Shown here: piece after piece, positions 46,390 through 56,805 of the stretch | Numbering within the stretch: position 1 is the stretch's first letter | How the letters are laid out: every line of letters starts with the position of its first letter | From: Symbiodinium natans | Taxonomy: Eukaryota; Sar; Dinophyceae; Suessiales; Symbiodiniaceae | Direction of reading: 5' to 3' | Length of the DNA: 64,000 nt | NCBI GenBank assembly: GCA_905221605.1 | Contig: CAJNDS010002102.1 | Location: 847,647-911,646, forward strand | The notes under the pieces: generated by a model | Told to the model about the DNA's origin: nothing | The model's input: only the letters and a program-made list of their open reading frames with translations | The model's database searches: none | Position numbers and translations under genes: made by a program

Positions 46390-49300
46390 CTCTCCGAGCT
46401 TCATCCTTGCTGAAGGCCTGCAAGACCTCTCGGAATCCACCTCTGCCATTTGCCAGAGACAAAAAGAAGCAACAAATGGAGAGACTGGAACAGACTATGA
46501 CTTAAGAGTGTACTATTTGCCTACACAAGCCCGAACCATACCATGAACCTGTAAACCCCCCAGTCCTGCACTCATGAAGGAGCCATTCAATGAACACTTC
46601 AATTTTATAAAGCCCTCATCATCTCTCATAGCTGTCACTCTTCCCAGCCAGGGCACCCTCTTGTTGGTGAAGATTTTCTGCCAAGCGCCACGGAGTGAGG
46701 CCCTGAACGTTCCGCACATCCCTGCCTGGGGTCTTCTCCGGAAGCTTGCCGAACAAAGGCTTGCAATGCTCGCTTCTCATGTTGCTTGGTGATGATAGAT
46801 TCTTGGCGCGTCAGATCATTCACTTCCCTAGTCTTATATATATATATATATACATATTTGAATAAATAAATAAGTAAAATAAATAAATAAATAAATATAT
46901 ATGTATATATATATATACATAAACACACTTTTTTCTTCGAATGATCTTGACGGTCGTTGCCAAATCCCAGCGGCGGCTTCCGAGGAAGAGCAGGGCTTCG
47001 ACGACCCGGGGTCGATTTTGGCTCACGGCTTCAAGCAAGGGATGGCCTCAAAGGCCGAGAGTTTAGGGTTTCTGCAGCACCATCTCCAAAGAGCGAATAT
47101 CGGGCGCCAACGTGAAACACAAGTCTGCACCGCAAGCCCAGGACACCAAAACCCCAGCACCCCAAAAAGCCCAGAACCCCACAACCCAAACCGCAAACCG
47201 CAAAGCCCCAAAACACCAACCCCAACCCAAACAAGACCACGAACCCGAACCCCCGAGGCCGAAACCGCAAAACCCTCCCAGGCCTGCCGATGCAAAAGGT
47301 GAGCAACTCTGAGGGCCATGCCAACATTTCAGGCTAGCCTCAGTGAAGCCTCACTCAAGCTAAGAAACCTCGGGGAATGACTAATCACATCACACGCGCG
47401 CTCGCGCAAAGGCCTCCGGCATCAAATACAGCCAGCTGGAAGGAAGCCGGCTCCACTCGACCACTACATGCATCTCCCCGCTCCAAAGCGGTCGAAAGGC
47501 AGTGGGCCACTCCAACTCAATCTCGACATGAAAGTGCAAGAAAAGGCGGACATGCACAACTTTGAGCTCCGTTGCTACGAGATCTTTCAGCCGACCCAAG
47601 AGCGTGCCAGCCCCAGGACAAGGCCACTCAGATTCGTGCTCCACCCAGCCGCGCACCCTGTGATGATATGCCAAGGTACAGCAGCGGCCACCAATGCAGG
47701 CAAACACAGGCTTTGACCGTGCAGCAACCCCTAGAAGACATCTCCTACTCCACGACTGGCACTGCTCGTCCACCTGCAGAACGTTGGTCCCCGCCGCGGA
47801 TCTCTCCACTGCCCAGTGCGTGAGCCAACCCTCTGCCAGGCCTCGCCAGGCAACTCGGTCTTGCGCAACCTCCTGCATGTCTAAGCCTTGAGCCGCCAAC
47901 CATCGGGCATGCCGGCGCCAGGAGGAGTTGTCAGGGCCAGTTCGTGCTCGTCGCCCCCCTTCTCGCTGACAAGCCATGAAGGAATCTTCGCAAGCTACAA
48001 CCATGCGCAGAAGAGGAGCATGCTGATGCCGGAGAGCATGACCAAGCCACGCCCAACCTTGTGAGAGGACATACGCGTCGAGCAGACATCCATACCAGGC
48101 CCTGCACCAGCACTTAGCAATATGTCTCACCTCCGTCAGCATTCGAACATCATACCACTCTTGATGGCAAGTCAAGCCTAGGATCCAAATCATCATCGTG
48201 ACCCCATGCACCCTCACTTGGCGGAGAAGGTCAGCAGAAGGGCTCACACAGCCTATCAACCAGCGCACTGTTGACATGACCAAAGCGTGGTGCAGCGCAA
48301 GCTTCTGAGGGATGCTGGAGGCAGCAGACACCAGCAGCGGCCGATTCTGCATGAAGGCAGCTGAAGCGCGCGACAGCAAAGAAGACACCAGCGGCTCATC
48401 CGTTCCCGATAGGGACAACACTGCACCAAGAAACTTAACGTGGTCCACCTGCGGCAGGCCGCGCAGCCCCACTGGCAGGCCGCGCACGGTCGACAAGGAG
48501 AGCAGCGCGCATTTGTGAATGTCAATGCTCAGGCCGGCGCAACGGAGAGCATCGAGCAGTTGTGGCAGCAACGCAGCAGCTTGGGAGAGCGAACGGAAAA
48601 AGCAGAGCGCATCATCCACGAACCAGACAGCCCACAGCTTGAGATCATGCTTGCCAAACGGCGGCACATGGCCTGCAGCAACCCACTGCTCCTGCAAGTC
48701 GTGCATGATCTGGCAGACAATATGCGAAAACAGTGACGGGCTATGAGTGGCCCCCTGAGCAGTGCCCCTGACAACAGTCTGTCGCCATGTCGCACCCAGC
48801 GCAGCAAAGGTCAAGCGGTTCTTGGTGAGCAAGCTCCAGATGAAGCGTGATGATTTGTGGGTCGTTTCATGCTTGAACCTCGCCAAGAAGCGTGCCACCA
48901 TCGCCAAGTCCAACGAATCATAAGCACCAGAAAGATCCAGTTTTATGACAACTTCGCTCGATTGGAAAACTGAAATCTTGGACAAGCAGGCCTTGACCGT
49001 GCCTATACAGTCACTGACAGACACACCGCGCCGGCCCCCAAACAGGCAAGGCGGCGGCGGCCAATACTGCAAGAATCGAGCCATACACACTCTCCCCAGC
49101 AGCTTGGCGACCACGTCGCCCAAGACGATGGGCCGGGTCTCCCTGACCGTAGTGACCACTTTCTTCTTAGGCATGAGAACTGCAAGCCCCTCAAACAAGT
49201 CACCCTGCTCAAAGCAGTCGGGGTCGTCGAGGATGTCCTGCAGCACAGATCGAACCACATGGAGGCCTGCGTCACACCCGCAGGCCGCCTTTAAGAAGTC

Positions 49301-52268
49301 GGTGGATACACCACTCATTCCCGTCGTGGTCCCAGACTTCATCTTGAAAAGATGCTCACAGACCTCTTGACCACTCAAATCGGCTTCATTCTCGACTTGA
49401 TCTGCATGGGCTACCCACGGGAGTGTTTGAAACACGCTGGAATGGTCGCACTCAACAGAAGCTGCAACCCCGAGCTTGGCATGGTAGTGGGCCTGCAAAG
49501 CCCGCACAGCCTCGTCCCTGCCACCCTGCTCGCGCACCAACGGGGCAAAGACTGCGGGCTTCTTGGCGCCCCGCAAGATGGCCCGTCTCGCACCCCAATC
49601 ACCTTGAGCCGCCTTGTCTAGCATCTGTCGCCTCCACTGAGAACGATCCTGAGCGCGAGTCTGGAAGATGCGCAGACTGAGATGCTTGCGGACACATGGG
49701 TCCACCGTCATCCTCCTTGCCTGAATGAGCTGCTTAACGGCATCCGAGTCCCGGTATGATGGCGGCCGTAAGGGAACGGTGCAGGCGGCAGAAACTTCCT
49801 GCAAACACTGCAACAGGCCAGGTCCAGAGAGTGGGCCGGGGCCTCCACGCTGCATGACCTGCTCTTGGAATACGGCCTCCATGGCTTCCCCCGTCTTGCA
49901 CACCTGCCGCTTGCCAACCATGTTGGGACGGCGCCGTTGGTGCCGTTTGCAGCTGCAGCCGGGAAGCTGCGGCACCAGCGCCTCCCATTGTACTGGAATA
50001 TGATCACTCCCTAGAACAGTTTGCAAATCATCACGGTAGGCCTCAAAAGCATGGCTCAATCCACTGCAATCCTGTACCTCTTGAAGCGCCCAACTAGAAG
50101 CCAAGCACCAGTTGACAGCAATGTGATCAAGGCGTCTCGTTCCCCCAATCCTCGTAGGCGCAGAGTCGTGAGAATACACTGTCAATGACAGTCGCTCCAG
50201 GCAGCAGGCCAGCATAACAGCCCGGGAAGATGCATCCCCAACCAATGGGTAATTGAGATCCCCAAGCAATAGCATGGGACATGCAGAGGTCGTGTACGGA
50301 GCCAGACACTCTTCAAAGGATTGTAGCGCACACACGAAGTCAGCCTCAGGCTTGGCGCAATGAGGAAAGTGGGCAACAATGTAGAGCTCAAAGCGAGGGC
50401 ATCCCGGTCTCAAAACCTCAAGCTGCATGTGAGAGTGGCCCAACACCAGTTTTCGGTATTTGGACTCAGCCTCCAGCACCAAACCCACTCGTCGGAAAAC
50501 CCCAGGCAACTGAGCATGCCAGCAAACTGAAAAACCATCGTCAAGCAATGTCTCGCAGAACTGGGCATCACCACACTGCAAACAGGTCAGTTCCTGCAAC
50601 GCAAGAACATCATAACTCAAATCGCATGCATCAAGTGATTGCATAATCTCTTGGAGATGTTTGCCTTGCACATTCCACGTTGCCATGGACAGCAGCCGCA
50701 CGTGATCTTCACCGGGTTGATGTCCATCGCCCTGTATGTCCAAATTCACGCCCAAAATGGGCAGCATGCAGTCGCCATCCTGCGAAGGTCAGTGAAAGTG
50801 AGCCACCCATGCCGCCACAACATCGTCAGGCTGCTGCCCTGTGGCCTCAGCAATGGCTCGCAGATCCACCCAAACCACCCTCTCAAGCCACCGTGCGTAG
50901 GAGTGGGTTGGGCATTGGTCCAACGGGTTCTCGGCTGGGATGGATCCCATGACCCTCTTCTCCTTGATGTATGCCCTGAGACCATTCCAACTGGCGACCT
51001 CCATGGCATCATGTCCCAGACTCAACTTCTGGCTCAGGAAGTTGGAAGTCCTGGCAACGCACCTGCCCAGAATCCTTTGCAGAGGAGGCTTGTCAATGAG
51101 GACCCACGTAGGCTTGTCACACCCGCGGGCCTGCCATACATGCTGCTTGAGCTTGGTGAGGACCTGCTGCTGCTCATACCGCTTGTCATGGGAGAGGCTG
51201 CTGGGAAAGGCCAATTGGAGCCTAGCAGATCTGGGCCGCTTGCCGTAGAGCTTGATGGCTGCCACCTGGCATCGCACTCCAGCTGCATCAATTTGCTTGT
51301 TGACGTTTTCCTGAATGTAGGAGAGAACTTCGCCTTCACACCACCCTCCCACAACCAAGTCAAATGTTGGAAGCACAGAGCCAGGGATGGCCCCAGACCC
51401 ACCAGGCGAGGATGCACCGGGAGAGGATGCCCGGGGACTCTGCAGCTCACGCACCGCTCCTTGAAGCTCTGCAACCTTGGAAGCCAAACCCTCATCTGCC
51501 GGCCTAGGCTTCTGAAGTTCAACCACAGCCGCCCTCAAGTCTGAAACCTCCCTGGAGTGTCGATCTTCCAACTCAGCAACTCGGTGGGTCGTCTGACTCA
51601 GCTCCTCCCGCATGGATGTGAGAGCTTCTTCTTGACGAGCTGATTGAGTGAGAAGAGTGCGAATGTCAGCTGTGATAGGGCCTAGAGAGGCAGCAAGTGT
51701 CTGTTGAAGCACAGCCTGGAATTCTGACATGGGAACCAGGGCATCCTCAACCCGTGGTTTCTTGGTTGGACTGGAGTCGCGTGGCACCGAGACAGCTACT
51801 TCATGGGCAGGCGTCATCTGCAAACCTGAGGAATTCTCCGTAGATGCAGCCATAGCGGGGCCCCTGGGATCTACTACACCTGGAGTTTGGACTTCGGGCC
51901 CGAAGCTTGTAGCCATTTTAGAGTTTAGGGTTTAGGGTGTAGGGTTTAGGAGAGAGTCGTGGGCACTGACGCTGATCAGTGATAGGGCTACGAATTCTCA
52001 TCGTCTACCTGTCTACCGCATTGCCCGCTCGATCTGCATGTCTGCGTTGAGGTCAATGCGTTCAGCTGCGATTCTGCGAAACATGAACTGCAAGCAGGGA
52101 GCGTAGTGTTGGCTCGACTTCATCCACATGAAAGAAGCCATTCGCTTTCAGGAAGCTGCCAGCGACCCTCTTGCATTGCCGCTCGCTCATGAAGGCAGAG
52201 AGGCCAAGATCAAGATGCTCCTCCTGTTCCTCCCCGTCTTGGTCAGAAGCCAGGCTCTCTGTGCTCAT
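46390..52268 (-). CDS. Ankyrin-family gene with a retrotransposon in its intron
   Basis: Exon A (52268-52103) starts with ATG and contains ERQCKRVAGSFLKANGFFHV, the family signature. It stops in phase 1 at a GC donor (52102). Exon B starts at 47046 after TTTGAG, in phase 1, and encodes HPLLEAVSQNRPRVVEALLF then LGSRR, an ankyrin repeat. The spacing between ANGF and the first repeat residue is the same as in the paralogues at 40.8 and 44.1 kb, which share this phase-1 intron. The 5056-bp intron contains the complete retroelement 47072-51919. A possible later exon near 46440-46390 reads GGFREVLQAFSKDEA, like the family C-terminus; the connection to it is uncertain. The model is strong for exons A and B. 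Confidence 0.65.
46836..46922. repeat. (TA)n and (AAAT)n microsatellite
   Basis: Alternating TA runs flank an AAATAAATAAAT tract, inside the 3' part of the ankyrin gene with the retroelement. Confidence 0.9.
47390..50767 (-). CDS. Retroelement ORF2: APE endonuclease and reverse transcriptase
   Basis: 1125 codons. The N-terminal APE-type endonuclease (about residues 25-265) keeps its expected motifs: ATWNVQGK, LALQEL, LLGDLNYP and the catalytic GSDHIPV. The reverse transcriptase (about residues 500-800) has RPIVLGDVVAKLLGR, motif A KLDLSGAYDSLD, motif B GTAQGATHSPSLFS, motif C WFVDDALCFF (near residue 715), then HKCALL and VKFLGAVLS. The catalytic aspartates are all present, so it may be active. 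No RNase H domain is visible; the C-terminus (about 300 residues) is Trp/Cys/His-rich and unassigned. The frame stays open upstream for seven codons, to the ORF1 stop. Confidence 0.92.
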   Translation of the reverse strand: MLPILGVNLDIQGDGHQPGEDHVRLLSMATWNVQGKHLQEIMQSLDACDLSYDVLALQELTCLQCGDAQFCETLLDDGFSVCWHAQLPGVFRRVGLVLEAESKYRKLVLGHSHMQLEVLRPGCPRFELYIVAHFPHCAKPEADFVCALQSFEECLAPYTTSACPMLLLGDLNYPLVGDASSRAVMLACCLERLSLTVYSHDSAPTRIGGTRRLDHIAVNWCLASSWALQEVQDCSGLSHAFEAYRDDLQTVLGSDHIPVQWEALVPQLPGCSCKRHQRRRPNMVGKRQVCKTGEAMEAVFQEQVMQRGGPGPLSGPGLLQCLQEVSAACTVPLRPPSYRDSDAVKQLIQARRMTVDPCVRKHLSLRIFQTRAQDRSQWRRQMLDKAAQGDWGARRAILRGAKKPAVFAPLVREQGGRDEAVRALQAHYHAKLGVAASVECDHSSVFQTLPWVAHADQVENEADLSGQEVCEHLFKMKSGTTTGMSGVSTDFLKAACGCDAGLHVVRSVLQDILDDPDCFEQGDLFEGLAVLMPKKKVVTTVRETRPIVLGDVVAKLLGRVCMARFLQYWPPPPCLFGGRRGVSVSDCIGTVKACLSKISVFQSSEVVIKLDLSGAYDSLDLAMVARFLARFKHETTHKSSRFIWSLLTKNRLTFAALGATWRQTVVRGTAQGATHSPSLFSHIVCQIMHDLQEQWVAAGHVPPFGKHDLKLWAVWFVDDALCFFRSLSQAAALLPQLLDALRCAGLSIDIHKCALLSLSTVRGLPVGLRGLPQVDHVKFLGAVLSLSGTDEPLVSSLLSRASAAFMQNRPLLVSAASSIPQKLALHHALVMSTVRWLIGCVSPSADLLRQVRVHGVTMMIWILGLTCHQEWYDVRMLTEVRHIAKCWCRAWYGCLLDAYVLSQGWAWLGHALRHQHAPLLRMVVACEDSFMACQREGGRRARTGPDNSSWRRHARWLAAQGLDMQEVAQDRVAWRGLAEGWLTHWAVERSAAGTNVLQVDEQCQSWSRRCLLGVAARSKPVFACIGGRCCTLAYHHRVRGWVEHESEWPCPGAGTLLGRLKDLVATELKVVHVRLFLHFHVEIELEWPTAFRPLWSGEMHVVVEWSRLPSSWLYLMPEAFARARV
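50789..51916 (-). CDS. Retroelement ORF1: coiled-coil nucleic-acid-binding protein
   Basis: 375 codons. A basic patch near residue 52 (SPTKKPRVED) resembles a nuclear localisation signal. A coiled coil spans roughly residues 70-150 (REELSQTTHRVAELEDRHSR), followed by a Ser/Gly/Pro hinge (SPRASSPGASSPGG). A C-terminal domain then has VRCQVAAIKLYGKRPRSARL, with the alternating strand/helix pattern of RRM-like ORF1 proteins. This architecture parallels L1-type ORF1p, an RNA-binding chaperone (family knowledge). It ends at a TGA in the same frame as ORF2. Confidence 0.82.
   Translation of the reverse strand: MATSFGPEVQTPGVVDPRGPAMAASTENSSGLQMTPAHEVAVSVPRDSSPTKKPRVEDALVPMSEFQAVLQQTLAASLGPITADIRTLLTQSARQEEALTSMREELSQTTHRVAELEDRHSREVSDLRAAVVELQKPRPADEGLASKVAELQGAVRELQSPRASSPGASSPGGSGAIPGSVLPTFDLVVGGWCEGEVLSYIQENVNKQIDAAGVRCQVAAIKLYGKRPRSARLQLAFPSSLSHDKRYEQQQVLTKLKQHVWQARGCDKPTWVLIDKPPLQRILGRCVARTSNFLSQKLSLGHDAMEVASWNGLRAYIKEKRVMGSIPAENPLDQCPTHSYARWLERVVWVDLRAIAEATGQQPDDVVAAWVAHFH
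51920..51950. repeat. Telomere-like tract at the retroelement insertion site
   Basis: The minus strand reads CCTAAACCCTACACCCTAAA CCCTAAACTCT; the last 14 bases are one copy of the direct repeat flanking the element. Confidence 0.8.
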
Positions 52269-53203
52269 AAGAAGGCACGTCTCCAGTGATGCCTGGCTCC
52301 CTGCAGGGGCGGATGGAGCACTGAAAGATACTCAGCCGGCCCCAGAGGCGTCTGGAACTAGAGGACTAGGCCCTCAAGTTTGAAAGTTGCGGTCCCCCCT
52401 AGCTTGGAGGAGCCGCAATCCAAGGAGAGCCAGCAAGAGAGAGCTTTGACCAGGCCGGGCCTTGGCAGGATCCAGAACACGGCTCCGGCACGGCCTCAAA
52501 CACCGCCTTAAGCGAGTCGAGGAAATCAAGAAGACCATGGGCACAAAGATCAAAGCACTAGCCAAGCCAGGGAGGCTAGGCGGCAATCCGATGAGCATTT
52601 TGGGGGATTCAGCAGATCATGTCCTAGAGCATCCCTGCATTTTGACATTGGAATCTAGGTTCTTCAGGGAATCATGGCAAGAAGGAGGGAACACCCAAAA
52701 TGAATGGAATCAAGAGCTCTCACCCTATCCTATATAATCCTGCCCCCTGCTCAACCTACCCAGACCCCCATGCTTCATCGCAACTCTACCCCCCACCCAA
52801 ACCCTCATGCGAGTACCAATCTTAGCCAGTTCCTGTGAGTTGCATCACAGCGAGACAAGCAAACCTGTCTGCGGTCTGGTCACCGGAGCTGGCTGTGAAT
52901 CGAAGCTCTCCGTCTTGAGAGTTTGCTGGATGTCCGCTTCCGGGGCTTTCGGAACTTTCGAAGCCTCATGCCGCTTCCCACCCACACAATACGTGGAGAC
53001 AATTGAGGAGAAAAGCTGTCCAGATGTTACAGTAAAAAATGATTCGATATTATTGTTCCTATTATTAAATTGTTCCTATGATTATTGTTACTATTATTAG
53101 TATAATTATTACTATTTTTGTTATGATTATGATATGATGATGATGATTTCTTATTATTATGACTGTTGTTGTTAGCGTATACGTCCGACTTGGCCAAGCC
53201 GCG
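52269..53203. other. Intergenic, with an AT-rich ATT/ATG microsatellite
   Basis: 53040-53165 is a degenerate (ATT)n/(ATG)n tract. The rest upstream of the ankyrin start codon shows no convincing exon. Confidence 0.5.
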
Positions 53204-54027
53204 CTAACAGGCGCCCTCGGGCTGAGGAGGGGATTGCTTGGCAGCACTCTCTTCGGGAAGAGCTTCGCGGCTGGCAGCGCAACCTGAACAAAACACATCA
53301 ACAAAAACACCGCACCATGGAGAAGGAGATGTGATTCAAAAGCCAAACAGCCCCACCTGGTGATGCAAGGCGGCTTCTGTTGGGCTGACGCTGCTCCAAT
53401 CCGCCTATGGCATCGTGAAGATTGAATAGATTGAAGGGCTCGACAACCTGTTGGTCTGCTGTGTTGTCCCGCCACACGTGCCTCCACCTCATTCTGTAAC
53501 ATATCTTCCTCGCACCCCTCAGGCAAAGCACGATTGCTCCAAGCTGGACAAGAACAAGCCACACACACACAAAAACAAAAAATGCGATGCCTGCAGGCAA
53601 GATGCTATCGAATGGCTTGGCGGGAAAGGCCGAAGCGGCAGAATGGCTGGTTCGCTCTCAGGCTCGCTTGCGTCCTGGAAAACTTGCTTGCAATCCTGGT
53701 GCCGAGGCTGCTCAGACCCTGCCTGTGCATCCACTGCCAACTGTGGAATCTCCTTGTTTGCAGAGGAAATCCAAGCAGTGCAATACGTGCGCAAAAACTC
53801 CTTGCACGCCAAGATGCTTCAAAGCAGGGCTCAACGACGTCCTTCACTAAGGGTACTGAAAGCAGGGAACACCATGAGTCATGTTTGGGTCCAGTTTCTC
53901 CCGCATGCTTCAAGCATCTGAACTCACCCGGCGAGGGCCCAGCCTCGGGATGATATCGCAGATCTCCCAGTGTGCACAGTTCCAGGCTTTCCGGCTTTGC
54001 TGCTCCGGGCCACGGGAAACGCGTGAC
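53204..54027 (-). CDS. Five 3'-terminal exons of a gene of unknown function
   Basis: Exons: 54027-53928 (VTRFPWPGAAKPESLELCTL, ending G|GTGAGT), 53855-53806 (PLVKDVVEPCFEASWR, GC donor), 53752-53591 (54 codons including QDCKQVFQDASEPESEP, GC donor), 53447-53357 (VVEPFNLFNLHDAIGGLEQR, GTGGGG donor) and 53283-53204 (ending SPPQPEGAC then TAG). Phases run 1, 0, 0, 1, and every join is consistent. Introns are 72, 53, 143 and 73 bp. The product end is about 160 residues, Pro/Glu-rich in its last third and probably disordered. No domain is recognised. Upstream exons probably exist beyond 54.1 kb but are not defined. Confidence 0.65.
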
Positions 54028-55161
54028 CTGAGAGGAGTTAGAGTGACTCCAGTACAACCAGAGGCGCTACGAGCCAAAATGCAAAGGCGATATGCCCTGA
54101 AGCCCATGCAACATGAGAGGGCACGTGGAATCAGGAGGGCTCTGCGACTTTGACTGAATCTAGCTGTAGGATGTCAGCGAGCAAAAAAACACACAAAACA
54201 AACATGTTCTTGTTCAAGGAACTGCTGCCGCAAACCCTGAACCTGATCCTGAGACGATCGAGATGCTCATGGACTGATCAGAATTCAAACGCCTTGCAGA
54301 CGAAGTGCGTCGGGCTTTCCCTGCACGTCTGAGTCAGAGCAAGAGGAAGTGGCCTTACCAAACACAGCTGGCATCAGCTGGGGACATCTCCAACTTAACC
54401 CTCCGGTAAGTGAGTTCACGCACCCGCCGGCACAAAAGGTTTCCAAAAACTGCTGCTTGTCAAGAACTGACGGGGCACTGCCGACGGCGGTGCTTCGGTT
54501 TCCTTCGAGCCAGCTGCTGTTACACGGAGCTCAGTGAAAAAACTCATAGGATCATACGTATGGCATTGGGGCATTCCATGCATGCCGCGGATATGTCGTA
54601 ACGGATGTATGTCGACTTCGAGCCACTAAGGTTGTGATCTCAACCCTCCTCACATCTCCTATCCGTGACAAGAACAACTCTCTGAGAACTGACTCTGGTG
54701 TTTTCACCCCACTGTCCGCATCCCAGTCAGGGGAGCAGTGATTGCTGCATTCCTTGGCCGCATCATAAGCTCTACGTGTCTCAGCAGCTTGAGGAAGTGC
54801 TCATGTCTCGACCGTCTTTGGCCTTGTCACTGGCTTGCTGCCGGGATGCTTTCACACTTCCGCTGAAATCCTGGGAATCTGCTCAGTCCCTTTATGATAG
54901 GGTTGTTCTGACTTAGAATGCCAGCCTTGAACTTGAACCCTTGTCTGCTGAGGTCAGGCAACCGAAACAGCTGCAACAGCAATCGCAGTTCTAGAAAACA
55001 GGCGCCTGCAGGGTTCTTCTAAACTAGCCGGTGCTGCGGAATCTTATTGTAAGGACTGTAAGGGCTCCTCTTATTCATTGAAAGCAGTAGCCAAAGCGCG
55101 GCCACGTGGACTCTCTCAGCATCCTGGGCACATGAGACGCACAAATTCTTGAACTCCTGGA

Positions 55162-55193
<32 letters not shown>

Positions 55194-56805
55194 TTATAAC
55201 TCTCGCTCTATCTATAAAAATAGATGTATATATTTTGATCTTCATATTTTCGCCCCCTTACGAAGTGTTGCAGTAGCCGAGGCCGTGTCCCAGCGGAGCT
55301 CGTCCACCACGACGAAGCGAGACCAATCAGCTTGCGCCTCAAAGCAAACCTCTCAGGGTTGAGGATGTGCAGGGTTTATTAGGGGACTCCAAGATGTTTT
55401 ATGGGGTTTACAGGGGACTCCAAACATTCTCTGAACAGCGCTCCGGCCCCCTGAGCTAAGCAAGTCTCCCTACCCTAAAACCAGGGAGAAAAACATCCTT
55501 CTGCCTCCGGCTCGGTGAGCATGTCTCCGGCTTTCCTGCCAACAGTGCAAAGGTCAGAAGACGTCCAACTTAAGGCCGCCCCTTACGAAAGCATTTTTAG
55601 GGCTACGAGTAGTTTGGGCCACCCACGGCTCTTGCTCGGCCTCAAGGCTCTTCTGGGCTGTAGCAGAACCATGCCGCTATCGCCACATTGGAAACATTCG
55701 GTCGGGAGCTTCCAGAATCCAGACGCCATCCCACGAGTTGTCTCCGGGACAGCGGGGCAAGAGGTGAAGCTTGAACCCCCGGCTGGCGTTGATGATGATG
55801 TTGCTTTCTATTGTTGCTGTTGCTGTTGTTGCTGGCGTTGTTGTGTTTGGGAATTGTTGCTGTCGCTGCTGTTGCTGCTGTCGTTGCTGCTGTCGTTGCT
55901 GCTGTTGCTGCTGCTGTTACTGCTGTTGTCGCCGTTGTCGCTGTCGTGGTCGTTGCTGTTGCAGTTGTTGCAGACCCTGCAGGGCTTGGCACGTCCTGCA
56001 ACAGTTTGCATAGTTTTTGGCCTTGCTGCGCCGTGTTCGCAGCTGTTCAGCAAATGAGTGCAGGACTGCTGCCGCACACTAATCGCACCCTGGGTAACCC
56101 GAGCGGTGAGCACGAGCGCAGAATGCTGAGCACGAATTCAAAGGTGTGGGAGACTCTCGGAAAGCCTATAGCTGCCAGACCACGCCTGCACTCGCGGAAC
56201 AAATCCAAGAAAAACCGTAGAGTGTTCACCAGTTGCAATGAATGCCGGCCACCAACACGTAGTAACTACGCTGCAGTTGCAAGCTGCAAGGTGGCAGATG
56301 CGGCAGTGACAGGCCCATGCGCCATGCACCAAGGCCCTCGAAAGCCTTCGAAACTTGGAAGAGAGTTCAAGCATCCTCCTTGTTTACGGTCTGGAGAGGC
56401 TCTTGCTCGACAAACCCGCTCCAAAATTTAAATGTGCCCGCCCTCCCCAACTCATGCCCGCTATGACTCTGCAATACTCAATACTCTGCTTGATAAACGC
56501 TTCAGATTGAATCGTGTTGGAGGAGGGAAACGAACTGGAACTGGCTGGACCAAGTCCGGAGGCACAGTCCTTTACAAAACCATGCGGCGGCAACGCGTGC
56601 TGCCTTCCGATTGCTTCTCGGACTCAGATGTCGAGTCCGTAGTCGTGGAAACACTACATTCCTGCGCCGTCACAAACGTCACGTTGAAGTCGTCGAAGAC
56701 CGACAGGACTTCCGAGTAGCCACCTGTCTGTCAAAAAGACATCTGCCAGACCGTTGAGCTTCAACTGAGGGTCAGTCAACCCAGGAGCCCCATCAAATCC
56801 CCCCC
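54028..56805. other. Mostly non-coding, with microsatellites
   Basis: 55162-55192 is (TA)n. 55800-55972 is a long imperfect (TTG/CTG)n tract, whose poly-Gln/Asn/Thr and poly-Leu/Val ORFs are artefacts. Weak minus-strand exon candidates lie near 54490-54410 (SVLDKQQFLETFCAGG) and 56230-56180 (QLVNTLRFFLDLFRE). Confidence 0.4.

Larger units (their letters stand above)
47072..51919 (-). mobile_element. Non-LTR retrotransposon, apparently full length
   Basis: A 4.85-kb element encodes ORF1 (51916-50789) and ORF2 (50767-47390). Both ends abut the 14-bp direct repeat AAACCCTAAACTCT (minus strand; 51933-51920 and 47071-47058), interpreted as a target-site duplication. The element starts only three bases before the ORF1 ATG. 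It ends in a G/T-rich 3' UTR of about 320 bp (many GGGGTT and GGTTTTG steps) with no poly-A tail. Absence of LTRs plus an APE endonuclease and an RT places it among LINE-type elements. Removing it would leave an ankyrin-gene intron of about 194 bp, a normal size here. Confidence 0.8.

Noticed and set aside
47005-47035. ATTTTGGCTCA, a second partial spliced-leader match
   Set aside because: It is antisense to the coding sequence of the ankyrin exon (AVSQNRP) and is followed by CGG rather than AG, so it is not a leader relic.
51908-51920. GTAGCCATTTT resembles the core of the dinoflagellate spliced leader
   Set aside because: It is the reverse complement of the retroelement ORF1 start (AAAATGGCTAC) and lacks the GGCTCAAG end; only 11 bases match, so it is coincidence.
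55800-56113. Poly-Gln/Asn/Thr ORFs
   Set aside because: Products of the TTG/CTG microsatellite with no flanking exon that joins them.
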